64,000 nt of DNA from Streptomyces sp. CA-278952 (GCF_028747205.1 NZ_CP112880.1:1302001-1366000); one strand, 5' to 3'; positions 34,167 to 41,559 are shown, counted from the stretch's first letter. Notes: a model not told the origin generated them from the sequence alone. Translations and numbers: made by a program.

Positions 34167-35318
34167 CTACCGCACCCGGCCGCGCTTGGCCTGCACGGCC
34201 GCACGCCCCTCCGCGCCCTTGCGCTTCCAGTCCCGCAGGATCTCGGAGCGCACCCGGGCGTCGGTCTTGGCGACGATCCGCTGGTTCTCGCGGATCAGCT
34301 TGCGGTAGCTGTCGAGCCGCCGCTCGGACAGGACCCCGTCCGCCACCGCGCCGAGGACGGCGCACCCCGGTTCCGCCTGGTGGGCGCAGTCGTGGAACCG
34401 GCACCGGGTGGCCAGCTCCGCGATCTCGGAGAACACCTCGCCGACCCCGGCCCCGGCGTCGTACAGGCCCACTCCGCGGAGCCCGGGGGTGTCGATGAGG
34501 ACGCCCCCGTGCGGCAGGACGAGCAGGTTGCGGGTCGTCGTGGTGTGCCGGCCCTTGCCGTCGACGTCCCGGGCGGCCTGTACGTCCATGACGTCCTCGC
34601 CCAGCAGGGTGTTGGCGAGGGTCGACTTGCCCGCGCCGGAGATGCCGAGGAGCACGCTCGTACCACCGGAGACGACGGCGCCGAAGACGTCGAGCCCCTC
34701 GCCCGTGGTGGAGCTGACGGGCAGCACCTGGACGCCGGGGGCGATCGCCTCGACGTCCCCGACGAGGTGGGACAGCGTGACCGCGTCGGGCACCAGATCC
34801 GCCTTGGTCAGCAGCACGAGCGGTTGGGGGCTGTGGCCCGCGTCCTGGCCGTCGCCGAGCAGGGCGGCGCCGCTGGAGCTGGAGAGGGCGAGTGCGAGGA
34901 AACGCTCCAGGCGGCCGAGGTCCAGCTCGACGGCGAGCGAGACGCAGATGGCGATGTGGTCGATGTTGGTGGCGAGCACCTGCCCCTCGGACCGCTGGGA
35001 GGAGGTGGAGCGGACGAAAGCGGTGCGGCGGGGCAGCAGCGTACGGACGAAGCGCGGATCGCCGCCGGCGTCGAGCGCCACCCAGTCGCCGGTGCAGACG
35101 ATCCGCATCGGGTCACGGGGCACGACGAACGCGGTGTCGGCGCGGACGGGGCCGTCGGCGGTGATCACGTCGCACTGACCGCGGTCCACCCGGACGACGC
35201 GTCCCGGCACGAGGCCCTGCTCGGCGTACGCGAAGAAAGCTGCCGCCCAGTCCTCGTCCCAGCCGTACGGAGCCAGCGGGTGCGAGGAGGAAGGAGCGGT
35301 GAGGAACGAGAAAGACAA
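34167..35318 (-). CDS. rsgA: Ribosome small subunit-dependent GTPase A
   Basis: A 383-aa circularly permuted GTPase. An OB-fold (PGRVVRVDRGQCDVIT) precedes G4 (VLLTKADL), G5 (VLPVSSTTGEG), G1 (LLGISGAGKSTL), the TTTTRNL switch and G3 (LIDTPGLRGV). The C-terminal zinc site is CRFHDCAHQAEPGC. RsgA binds the 30S subunit late in maturation and hydrolyses GTP when rRNA processing factors can leave. The start is taken as TTG at 35318, with GAAGGG 6 nt upstream; longer in-frame sequence has no good start and runs through a small leader ORF in another frame. Confidence 0.9.
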   Translation of the reverse strand: MSFSFLTAPSSSHPLAPYGWDEDWAAAFFAYAEQGLVPGRVVRVDRGQCDVITADGPVRADTAFVVPRDPMRIVCTGDWVALDAGGDPRFVRTLLPRRTAFVRSTSSQRSEGQVLATNIDHIAICVSLAVELDLGRLERFLALALSSSSGAALLGDGQDAGHSPQPLVLLTKADLVPDAVTLSHLVGDVEAIAPGVQVLPVSSTTGEGLDVFGAVVSGGTSVLLGISGAGKSTLANTLLGEDVMDVQAARDVDGKGRHTTTTRNLLVLPHGGVLIDTPGLRGVGLYDAGAGVGEVFSEIAELATRCRFHDCAHQAEPGCAVLGAVADGVLSERRLDSYRKLIRENQRIVAKTDARVRSEILRDWKRKGAEGRAAVQAKRGRVR

Positions 35319-35379
35319 GGGAAACCCTTCACAGGGTGGCCCCGGCACGCGCGCTCGGCGCGGGAATGAGGGAAGTCGG

Positions 35380-35451
35380 TCAGCCGGTGGCCACGGGGAT
35401 GAGGACGATGCTCTTCCGGTTGTGGGCAGTGCCCATCGCAACGACAGTCAT
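35380..35451 (-). CDS. Putative 23-aa leader ORF upstream of rsgA
   Basis: An ATG 8 nt after a near-perfect GGAGGTGAGGAC ribosome site opens a 23-codon ORF beginning MTVVAMGTAHNRKS and ending PVATG. It stops 61 nt before the rsgA TTG start. The strong ribosome site on so short a frame argues for translation. The remaining 360-bp intergenic region has GC-rich inverted segments (CGCGCCGAGCGCGCG) after the stop that could pair. Role unknown; translational attenuation of rsgA is one possibility. Confidence 0.5.
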   Translation of the reverse strand: MTVVAMGTAHNRKSIVLIPVATG

Positions 35452-35680
35452 CAATGTCCTCACCTCCTGGTTCTTTCCGTTTCCGTGCCGCAGGCGTCAT
35501 GGCGACGCCTGGAACAGTGGCCAGACTAGCCGCGCCCCCGGGAGCGGCGTCAACAGGTTTTCCGCACACCTCCGATGGAGGCGGTCCGACCGGGGTGTTC
35601 GCCGGAGTTGGGAGCAGATCTCCCCCGATCGGGTGATACGCATGCATAGAGCCTGTTCCGGGGCCGTTAGGGTGCCGAGC

Positions 35681-36181
35681 ATGACCACACCCCAGGCCTC
35701 CACCGGCACCTTCACCCAGGCCCAGTTGGGCACGCAGATCCTGATCGGCTGGAGCGGCCGGCAGCCCGACGCCGACCAGGACACCGCCTTCCTCCTCGCC
35801 TACTCGCTGGGCGACGGGCAGGACGGTCCGGAGGTCGGCCGCGAGGCCATGCGCGCCGCACTGGAGCGCGCGGGCCTCCACGTCGGCGGCCCGATCCAGG
35901 ACGCGGCCGAGAGCCCGGGCGTCCAGGCGAAGCTCCTCGTCCAGGCGGGGCGGGCCGTCCTGACACTGCCTCATCTCTCGGCGCAGTACCCCGCCCCGGC
36001 GGAGTGGCTGGCCGCCGCGCAGGCCCAGGGCCAGGTGTACGGGATGTTCGCCACCAGCCCGTGGCCGGACGCCGTGCCCGGGCAGCCGGTCAGCGAGGAC
36101 CGGCTGCGGGCCTTCGCCACCGACGTGGAGGTCGTCCGCACCGCCGCCCACTGCCTGCTCCCGGTCCGCTCCCTGGGCTGA
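35681..36181 (+). CDS. DUF5949-like Streptomyces protein
   Basis: A 166-aa soluble protein recalling DUF5949 family members (LGTQILIGWSGR, AFLLAYSLGDGQDGPEVG, YGMFATSPWPDAVPGQPV, TAAHCLLPVR). The family name is from memory and unverified. There is no catalytic motif, signal peptide or membrane span. ATG at 35681 is 30 bp after an AT-rich GATACGCATGCATAG stretch, with GGTGCCGAGC as a weak ribosome site. An exceptionally long hairpin follows the stop. Confidence 0.7.
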   Translation: MTTPQASTGTFTQAQLGTQILIGWSGRQPDADQDTAFLLAYSLGDGQDGPEVGREAMRAALERAGLHVGGPIQDAAESPGVQAKLLVQAGRAVLTLPHLSAQYPAPAEWLAAAQAQGQVYGMFATSPWPDAVPGQPVSEDRLRAFATDVEVVRTAAHCLLPVRSLG

Positions 36182-36194
36182 GGAGCCGCTCCGC

Positions 36195-36270
36195 CCGCCG
36201 CCCCGGACATAGGACGAGGCCCACCACTCCACGGGGGGTGGTGGGCCTCGTCCTATGTCCGGGGCGGCGG
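36195..36270. terminator. Very long bidirectional hairpin (36-bp stem)
   Basis: Arms of 36 bp (36195-36230 and 36235-36270) pair with a single T-G wobble around a 4-nt ACGG loop. It lies between the DUF5949-like gene and the first rodlin gene, which converge. Confidence 0.9.
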
Positions 36271-36293
36271 GGCCGTTGTCGGGGAACGAGGAC

Positions 36294-36325
36294 GGGCGGC
36301 CCGGAGTGTGATCTCCGGACCGCCC
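36294..36325 (-). terminator. Hairpin terminator of rodlin 1
   Basis: Stem GGGCGG-C-CCGGAG against CTCCGG-A-CCGCCC, 13 positions with one mismatch and a TGTGAT loop, 27 bp beyond the rodlin stop. Confidence 0.75.
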
Positions 36326-36352
36326 GCACTCAACACCTCAGGCTGGAGTGCG

Positions 36353-36760
36353 TCAGTTGTTGCCGACGCCGTTGCCCGAGAGGACCGGGATGTCGTCCAG
36401 GATGTGCGACAGCGGCTCGTCGCCCTTGGCCTGGGTGGAGTTGTCGGTGCACTGCTGGTTCTGCGGGTTGGACAGGACGTTGATGTCCTGGACCGTGACC
36501 GGCACGATGCCGACGAGCGAACCGACGTTGACCTTGGCGGGCAGGCCGACGCAGAGCTTGTTCAGGGTGCCCTGGACGAGCTGGTTCTGCGGGCTCCAGT
36601 TGCCCTCCGTCTCGGCGTTGCCGACCTCCGACTCGGCACCGTTGCCGTTGACCGTGGTGGTGCCACCGTCGTTGCCGATCGCCATGGCCGTGGGAGCCGC
36701 GACTGCGGACAGACCGAGCAGGGACACGGCCACTGCAGCGCCGGCCATCATCTTCTTCAT
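36353..36760 (-). CDS. Rodlin-family secreted surface protein (copy 1)
   Basis: A 135-aa exported protein. The signal peptide MKKMMAGAAVAVSLLGLSAV ends near PTAMA. The mature part has the rodlin signature: NDGGTTTVNGNGA, WSPQNQLVQGTLNK, VPVTVQDINVL, NPQNQQCTDNSTQAKGDEP and the C-terminal SGNG repeat ending GNN. Two Cys are conserved. Rodlins assemble with chaplins into the rodlet layer of aerial hyphae and spores. This copy diverges most from the other two (LVQGTLNKLCVGLPAK versus LIQGSLNKPCIALPAK). ATG at 36760 follows AAAGGTGAAGTTG. Confidence 0.93.
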   Translation of the reverse strand: MKKMMAGAAVAVSLLGLSAVAAPTAMAIGNDGGTTTVNGNGAESEVGNAETEGNWSPQNQLVQGTLNKLCVGLPAKVNVGSLVGIVPVTVQDINVLSNPQNQQCTDNSTQAKGDEPLSHILDDIPVLSGNGVGNN

Positions 36761-36895
36761 CAACTTCACCTTTCGGAGCGTCCCGTTGTGGAACGTACTG
36801 ATCAACTGCCCTCACCCCTGATCGGTTGCGCAGCACCACTCAAATGGGTTCGTTCCGGCGCAAGGTCGACGCCACTCCTCGCTCCTCCGGGGGGC

Positions 36896-37114
36896 TCACC
36901 CTCCGGGGGCCTCGGGTCCGGAGCCCTCGTCCGAGGTACGCGCCGCCGGCACGAAACCGCCGCATGGAGGGTCCTGGCCCCCGTGCAGCTCCGAGAGGGG
37001 GTGGCGGCCCCCGGCCGCCTGCCACTCGGCGACGAGCCGGTCGTAGATCGGTGTGCCACCCGAAGCGGGCCGCCGCTCGCCGCCCTGCGGGGTCTGACTG
37101 TCGTACGGATCCAT
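36896..37114 (-). CDS. Small conserved-type protein with TPIYDRLVAEW motif
   Basis: A 72-aa ORF starting MDPYDSQTP with the phrase GGTPIYDRLVAEWQAAGGR. Short Streptomyces proteins with a TPIYD-x-L motif are common in my recollection; their function is unknown. Coding is supported by that motif and by a ribosome-site-like GGGTAGGG before ATG at 37114. It lies between rodlin copies 1 and 2 on the same strand. The C-terminal 30 residues are low-complexity, so the true end is less certain. Confidence 0.5.
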   Translation of the reverse strand: MDPYDSQTPQGGERRPASGGTPIYDRLVAEWQAAGGRHPLSELHGGQDPPCGGFVPAARTSDEGSGPEAPGG

Positions 37115-37210
37115 ACGGAGGCCCTACCCGGCCCGGCCCGGATCGTCAGCCGGTGCTACGGCATCCGGCCCAACCGGACAACCCGGCCGGAGGCGTTGGC
37201 ACACGACGAA

Positions 37211-37264
37211 GGGCCAGTCCGTCCGGTCCGGCGAAGAACGATCGCCGTACGGATGGACTGGCCC
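37211..37264 (-). terminator. Hairpin terminator of rodlin 2
   Basis: 15-bp stem GGGCCAGTCCGTCCG with one G-T pair and a 24-nt loop, downstream of the second rodlin gene. Confidence 0.7.
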
Positions 37265-37302
37265 CACGGGGGTCGGCCGGAGCGGACCCGGGCTCCCCGG
37301 TC

Positions 37303-37713
37303 TCAGTTGTTGCCGGCGCCGTTGCCGGAGAGGATCGGGATGTCGTTCAGCAGGTGCGACAGGGCCTCGTCACCCTTGGCCTGGGTGGAGTTCTCGGTGC
37401 ACTGCTGGTTCTGCGGGGAGGACAGGACGTTGATGTCCTGGAGCGAGATCGGCACCACGCCGATGAGCGAGCCGAGGTTCGCCTTGGCCGGGAGGGCGAT
37501 GCAGGGCTTGTTGAGCGAGCCCTGGATGAGCGCGAACTGCGGGCTCCAGTCGCCGTGGGTCTCGGAGTTGCCGTACGCCTGCGAAGCACCGTTGCCGTTG
37601 ACCGTGGTGGTGCCGCCGTCGTTGGCGATGGCCATGGCGGGTGCGGCGGCAGCGGCGGTGACACCGATGACCGAGGCGGCAACGGCGGCCGAGGCCATGA
37701 TCTTCTTGAACAT
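37303..37713 (-). CDS. Rodlin-family secreted surface protein (copy 2)
   Basis: A 136-aa exported protein. The signal peptide MFKKIMASAAVAASVIGVTA ends near APAMA. The mature rodlin domain has NDGGTTTVNGNGASQAYGNS, WSPQFALIQGSLNKPCIALP, SLQDINVLSSPQNQQCTENS and a PILSGNGAGNN end. It is nearly identical to copy 3 through the central domain: 37469-37638 and 38566-38735 differ at one position in 170. The signal peptides and 3' ends differ more. ATG at 37713 with GAAGGG upstream. Confidence 0.93.
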   Translation of the reverse strand: MFKKIMASAAVAASVIGVTAAAAAPAMAIANDGGTTTVNGNGASQAYGNSETHGDWSPQFALIQGSLNKPCIALPAKANLGSLIGVVPISLQDINVLSSPQNQQCTENSTQAKGDEALSHLLNDIPILSGNGAGNN

Positions 37714-37781
37714 GAAGGAGCCCTTCTGGGGAGTGATACGGATCGGTGAAAGAAGAGGGTGGAAAGGTCGTGCCGCGGCGG

Positions 37782-38072
37782 TCAGCCGCCGAGGGGAACT
37801 CCGCCCAGCAGCGGAGCCGCACCCTCGGCCACCCCGGTCGCCTGGCCCGCCAACTTGCCGACCGTGCCGTCCTTCGAGACCGTCTCGGCGGTCTCGGCGA
37901 CCGTGCCCACCACCGGGTCCACGACCTGCGGGGCACTGGCCATCACCTGGTTGAGGCCGCTGTCGAGGCTGAAGTTGGGGGCCGTGGGCGTAGCAGCGGC
38001 GAAGGCGGGGGCGGCCGCTCCGAGGGCAGCCACGGAACCGGCAACAAGGGCGGCGGTCTTCGCGTACTTCAC
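37782..38072 (-). CDS. Small secreted protein within the rodlin locus
   Basis: A 96-aa exported protein. The signal peptide MKYAKTAALVAGSVAALGAA is cleaved near APAFA. The mature part is small, Ala/Gly/Val-rich and lacks Cys: PNFSLDSGLNQVMASAPQVVD, VVGTVAETAETVSKDGTVG, ending PLLGGVPLGG. It is neither a chaplin nor a rodlin by sequence. Its place between two rodlins suggests a role in the same surface layer, but no function is known to me. GTG at 38072 follows GAAGGGAACC. Confidence 0.75.
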   Translation of the reverse strand: MKYAKTAALVAGSVAALGAAAPAFAAATPTAPNFSLDSGLNQVMASAPQVVDPVVGTVAETAETVSKDGTVGKLAGQATGVAEGAAPLLGGVPLGG

Positions 38073-38399
38073 TTTTCTGGTTCCCTTCTGCGCGGCATCT
38101 GTTTCGGTCACGTTCCCGTGCCGCACACAAGCTTTCTTTACCTGTGACTTCTGCCGCTTTCTTCCTGATCAACGATCCGGCCGCATTCGGGAAACTGCGG
38201 GGCGACGACTTTCTGCGGTACCTTCCGCGATTCCGGCCCGAGCGCACCGGCGGATATCCGCTGGAATGCCGCAATGCCCATGTGGCCCCGGCGGGGAACG
38301 CGGGCGAGGACACCGTGCGCGCGCCCTGGAACGGCGACGGGCCCGAGCCGCCCGGTGGAGGAACTCCGAGGACTCGGGCCCGAGTAGGGCGGCCGTGGA
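38073..38399 (-). other. Intergenic region with rodlin 3 terminator
   Basis: 327 bp. A 10-bp stem CGGGCCCGAG (38338-38347 and 38373-38382) 18 bp past the rodlin 3 stop is its likely terminator. The AT-rich stretch ACACAAGCTTTCTTTACC at 38126-38143 is probably promoter DNA for the small secreted protein. No ORF was recognised. Confidence 0.6.
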
Positions 38400-38801
38400 T
38401 CAGTTGTTGCCGGTGCCGTTGCCGGAGAGGATCGGGATGTCCTCCAGGATGTGCGACAGGGCCTCGTCACCCTTGGCCTGGGTGGAGTTCTCGGTGCACT
38501 GCTGGTTCTGCGGGGAGGACAGGACGTTGATGTCCTGGACCGTGACCGGCACGATGCCGACGAGGGAGCCGAGGTTCGCCTTGGCCGGGAGGGCGATGCA
38601 GGGCTTGTTGAGCGAGCCCTGGATGAGCGCGAACTGCGGGCTCCAGTCACCGTGGGTCTCGGAGTTGCCGTACGCCTGCGAAGCACCGTTGCCGTTGACC
38701 GTGGTGGTGCCGCCGTCGTTGGCGATGGCCATGGCCTGCGTCGTGCCGAGACCGAGGATGGAGGCGGCGACAGCGCCCGTAGCCAGAACCTTCTTGATCA
38801 C
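38400..38801 (-). CDS. Rodlin-family secreted surface protein (copy 3)
   Basis: A 133-aa exported protein. The signal peptide MIKKVLATGAVAASILGLG ends near TQAMA, followed by the rodlin domain (NDGGTTTVNGNGASQAYGNS, LIQGSLNKPCIALPAK, VPVTVQDINVLSSPQNQQ, GDEALSHILEDIPILSGNG, ending TGNN). The central domain matches copy 2 almost base for base, while VPVTVQDINVL matches copy 1, giving a mosaic. It is divergent from the LAXTG chaplin across 544 bp. ATG at 38801 follows GAAGGGTTAATC. Confidence 0.93.
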   Translation of the reverse strand: MIKKVLATGAVAASILGLGTTQAMAIANDGGTTTVNGNGASQAYGNSETHGDWSPQFALIQGSLNKPCIALPAKANLGSLVGIVPVTVQDINVLSSPQNQQCTENSTQAKGDEALSHILEDIPILSGNGTGNN

Positions 38802-39345
38802 GATTAACCCTTCTCGTACCGATCGCCCCGTAGCGGAGCCCCCTGGTCAACTCGCCGCCCGGCATTAGGTTCTGCCCATTCACCCGAATGCCGGACACGG
38901 GGGCTGCCCCTCGCCGTCTGTTCGTACGACCGCCTGTTCGTGAAGGAATTGCGCACACCCCTCCGACGCTCCTGGCCCGAACGGGTGGACGGGGACGAGT
39001 GACTCCGAGGCCGTGACCTACACGGAAGAGGGCGCTTCTCTGCCGTCAACGCCATGGAGTACCGGCGCAGGTGACGATGAATCGTTTCTCTCTTTCCGCG
39101 AACCGGGATGCCCCAGGTTCGACGTTGCCACCCGTTCGGGTGATTACACAATTTCCACGGACATCCGAGTTTCCCGCGTGAACCTGAGTCGTTATGGCAG
39201 TCGTCCAGCGCGCACGTCTTCATCACTTTCACCATGGCTTCGCCGCAGGATCCGGCTGTGCCGCGGCTCCTCCCGACGGCTGCCCGGCTCCGCGCGCGAA
39301 GCACCCACGCGAAGTCCTCGCGAATGTCCTAAGAAGGGGCAAGTA
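38802..39345. promoter_or_regulatory. Divergent promoter region between rodlin 3 and the chaplin
   Basis: A 544-bp non-coding stretch, less GC-rich than its surroundings. It contains CATTC-ACCC-GAATG (38877-38890), CCCGAACGGG (38976-38985) and CACCCGTTCGGGTG (39129-39142); the latter two cores are exact reverse complements. They are candidate sites for a developmental regulator. Open frames here look accidental. Confidence 0.4.
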
Positions 39346-40101
39346 ATGCGACAGGTCTTGAACAGAAGCATTATCGTCATGGCGGCCGCATCGGGCCTCC
39401 TGGCGGCGGTCGGCGGCACCGCGCACGCCGACGCGTCGGCCGAGGGAGCGGCCGTCGGTTCACCGGGGGTCGGTTCGGGCAACGCGGTGCAGGTGCCGGT
39501 CCACGTCCCGGTCAACGTGTGCGGGAACACCGTCAATGTGATCGCTCTGCTGAACCCGGCCTTCGGCAACAAGTGCGTGAACGCCGACGGCCCGAAGCAC
39601 GACCACCCGCCGGTGGACAAGCCGCCGGTGGACAAGCCGCCGGTGGACAAGCCGCCGGTGGACGAACCCCCCGTGGACGAGCCGCCGGTCGACGAGCCGC
39701 CGGTCGATGAGCCGCCGGTGGACGAGCCTCCGGTCGACGAACCTCCCGTCGACGAGCCCCCCGTGGACCAGCCGCCCGTCGACCAGCCGCCCGTCGACCA
39801 GCCGCCCGTCGACCAGCCGCCCGTCGACCAGCCGCCCGTGGACCAGCCGCCCGTCGACGAGCCGCCGACCGACACTCCCGGTACCGACACCCCCGGTACC
39901 GACACCCCCGGCTCGGGCACGCCCGGGTCCGGTACGCCCGGGTCCGGTACGCCCGGGTCCGGTACGCCCGGGTCCGACGTCCCGGCCGCGCAGCTGGCCG
40001 ACACCGGTGCCGCCGACCTGGGCCTGGCCGCCGGCGCGAGCGCCGCGCTGCTGCTCGGCGGTGCGGTGCTGATGCGCCGTACCCGCAACGCGCGGGACTG
40101 A
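39346..40101 (+). CDS. Chaplin with (PPVDx)17 stalk and LAXTG sortase anchor
   Basis: A 251-aa wall-anchored protein. The signal peptide is residues 1-29 (ending TAHA). One chaplin domain covers about residues 35-80, with the Cys pair in VNVCGNTVNVIALLNPAFGN and KCVNA, typical of redox-linked chaplins. A stalk of 17 PPVDK/E/Q pentapeptides and TPGTD/TPGSG repeats follows. The C-terminus is a sorting signal: LADTG, hydrophobic GLAAGASAALLLGGAVLM and RRTRNARD. Known long chaplins (ChpA-C) carry two chaplin domains; here one is replaced by a Pro-rich spacer that could push the amyloid domain beyond the wall. ATG at 39346 follows GAAGGGGC. Confidence 0.9.
   Translation: MRQVLNRSIIVMAAASGLLAAVGGTAHADASAEGAAVGSPGVGSGNAVQVPVHVPVNVCGNTVNVIALLNPAFGNKCVNADGPKHDHPPVDKPPVDKPPVDKPPVDEPPVDEPPVDEPPVDEPPVDEPPVDEPPVDEPPVDQPPVDQPPVDQPPVDQPPVDQPPVDQPPVDEPPTDTPGTDTPGTDTPGSGTPGSGTPGSGTPGSGTPGSDVPAAQLADTGAADLGLAAGASAALLLGGAVLMRRTRNARD
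39607..39861 (+). repeat. 15-bp coding tandem repeat encoding PPVD(K/E/Q)
   Basis: Seventeen in-frame 15-bp units: three PPVDK, seven PPVDE, six PPVDQ and one PPVDE. The K block is three identical copies, and four adjacent Q units are identical at the nucleotide level, indicating recent expansion. The E block varies at third positions. TPG-based repeats follow. Confidence 0.95.
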
Positions 40102-40122
40102 CAGGCCTCCTGCGGGAGAACG

Positions 40123-40160
40123 AGGTCCGGCCGGACAGCGGGGACTGTCCGGCCGGACCT
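40123..40160. terminator. Bidirectional hairpin terminator
   Basis: Perfect 16-bp stem AGGTCCGGCCGGACAG with a CGGGGA loop between the convergent chaplin and thiolase genes. Confidence 0.85.
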
Positions 40161-40205
40161 TCCGTGTGCGCCGGCATCGTTGTTACTCAGAAGGACGGTT
40201 GTCCT

Positions 40206-41426
40206 TCAGTCCGCCATGCGTTCGAAGACCGCGGCGAGGCCCTGACCGCCGCCGATGCACATCGTCTCCAGGCCGTACCGGCCCTCGCGGCGGTGGAGTT
40301 CGCGGGTGAGGGTGGCCAGGATGCGGGCTCCGGTGGCGCCGACCGGGTGGCCCAGCGAGATGCCCGAGCCGTTGACGTTGATCCGCTCGTCGTGGTCCTT
40401 CTCGCCGAGGCCCAACTCCCTGGTGCAGGCCAGCACCTGGGCGGCGAACGCCTCGTTCAGCTCGATCAGGTCGAGGTCGGCGAGGGAGAGGCCCGCCCGG
40501 TCGAGCGCGGTGCGGGTGGCTGCGACGGGGGCGATGCCCATCGTCGCGGCGGGCACCCCCGCCCGGGCGAAGGAGACGAGGCGGACGAGCGGGGTGAGGC
40601 CGAGACGTTCGGCGGTCACGGCACTGGTGACCAGGCAGGCGGCGGCCGCGTCGTTCTGGCCGCTGGCATTGCCCGCGGTGACCGTGGCATCCGGGTCGGA
40701 CTTCGCCATCACCGGCCGGAGGGAAGCGAGTTGTTCGGCGGTGGTGTCGGGGCGTGGGTGTTCGTCGGCGGTGACGACGTGTTCGCCCTTCCGGGTGCGC
40801 ACGGTGACGGGGACGGTCTCCGCGTCGTAGCGGCCCTCGGCCGCGGCGCGGGCGGCGCGCTGCTGGGAGCGCAGGGCCAGGGCGTCCTGGTCGGCCCGGC
40901 TGATCCCGTACTCCCGGCGCAGGTTCTCCGCCGTCTCGATCATGCCGCCGGGGACCGGGTGGTTGACGCCGCCGGCGGTGACGCGGCCCCGGGCGAGTGC
41001 GTCGTGGAGCTGGAGGCCGGGGCCCTTGATGCCCCAGCGTCCGTCGTGAGTGTAGTAGGGAGCGGCGCTCATCACGTCGACGCCGCCCGCGATCACCACG
41101 TCGCTGAATCCGGCCCGGATCTGCATCGCCGCGTCCAGCACCGCCTGGAGTCCGGAGCCGCAGCGGCGGTCGATCTGGGAGCCGGTGACCGTGGTGGGGA
41201 GTCCGGCATCCAGGGCGGCGACCCGGCCGATGGCGGGGGCCTCGCTGGTGGGGTAGGCGTGGCCGAGGATCACCTCGTCGACCCGGGTGGGGTCGATGCC
41301 GGTGCGGGCGACGATCTCCGCGATGACATGTGCGGCCAGTGCGGCCGGGGTCTGCTGGGCGAAAGCCCCGCCGAACCGGCCGATGGGGGTGCGCAGGGGT
41401 TCGCAGATGACGACGTCGAGCGGCAC
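40206..41426 (-). CDS. Acetyl-CoA/beta-ketoadipyl-CoA-type thiolase
   Basis: A 406-aa thiolase with nucleophile Cys89 (DRRCGSGLQAV), NEAFAAQ, the GHPVGATG His motif and the second Cys in CIGGGQG. Thiolases of this type cleave 3-oxoacyl-CoA to acetyl-CoA and a shortened acyl-CoA. With a two-subunit CoA-transferase and a 3-hydroxyacyl-CoA dehydrogenase close by under one LysR regulator, cleavage of beta-ketoadipyl-CoA to succinyl-CoA plus acetyl-CoA is the likely step (PcaF/PaaJ role). A generic acetoacetyl-CoA thiolase remains possible. GTG at 41426 follows GAAGGAAAGG. Short direct repeats (GGTGA x4 and a 14-bp pair) lie at 41465-41523 upstream. Confidence 0.88.
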   Translation of the reverse strand: MPLDVVICEPLRTPIGRFGGAFAQQTPAALAAHVIAEIVARTGIDPTRVDEVILGHAYPTSEAPAIGRVAALDAGLPTTVTGSQIDRRCGSGLQAVLDAAMQIRAGFSDVVIAGGVDVMSAAPYYTHDGRWGIKGPGLQLHDALARGRVTAGGVNHPVPGGMIETAENLRREYGISRADQDALALRSQQRAARAAAEGRYDAETVPVTVRTRKGEHVVTADEHPRPDTTAEQLASLRPVMAKSDPDATVTAGNASGQNDAAAACLVTSAVTAERLGLTPLVRLVSFARAGVPAATMGIAPVAATRTALDRAGLSLADLDLIELNEAFAAQVLACTRELGLGEKDHDERINVNGSGISLGHPVGATGARILATLTRELHRREGRYGLETMCIGGGQGLAAVFERMAD

Positions 41427-41548
41427 GGCGGGGCCTTTCCTTCAGGGCGACCAGGGCGACGGGCGGGGCGCGGGTGGCGGGGCGCGGGTGGCGGGGCGGT
41501 GGACGGTGAGGTGAGGTGAGGTGACCTTCGCATCCGGTGACTGAGCGG

Positions 41549-41559
41549 GTCCAATACCG
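41549..41559 (-). promoter_or_regulatory. Shared promoter motif upstream of thiolase
   Basis: On the minus strand this reads CGGTATTGGAC, within ATCCGGTATTGGACC. The same 11-mer in the same orientation to its gene occurs before the CoA-transferase operon. Confidence 0.55.

Noticed and set aside
38804..39304. 166-aa minus-strand frame between rodlin and chaplin
   Set aside because: No ribosome site and no recognisable domain; it overlaps the divergent promoter region.
39607..39861. Regular 15-bp repeats resembling a repeat array
   Set aside because: Not CRISPR: units are contiguous without spacers and are in frame, encoding PPVDx within a chaplin.
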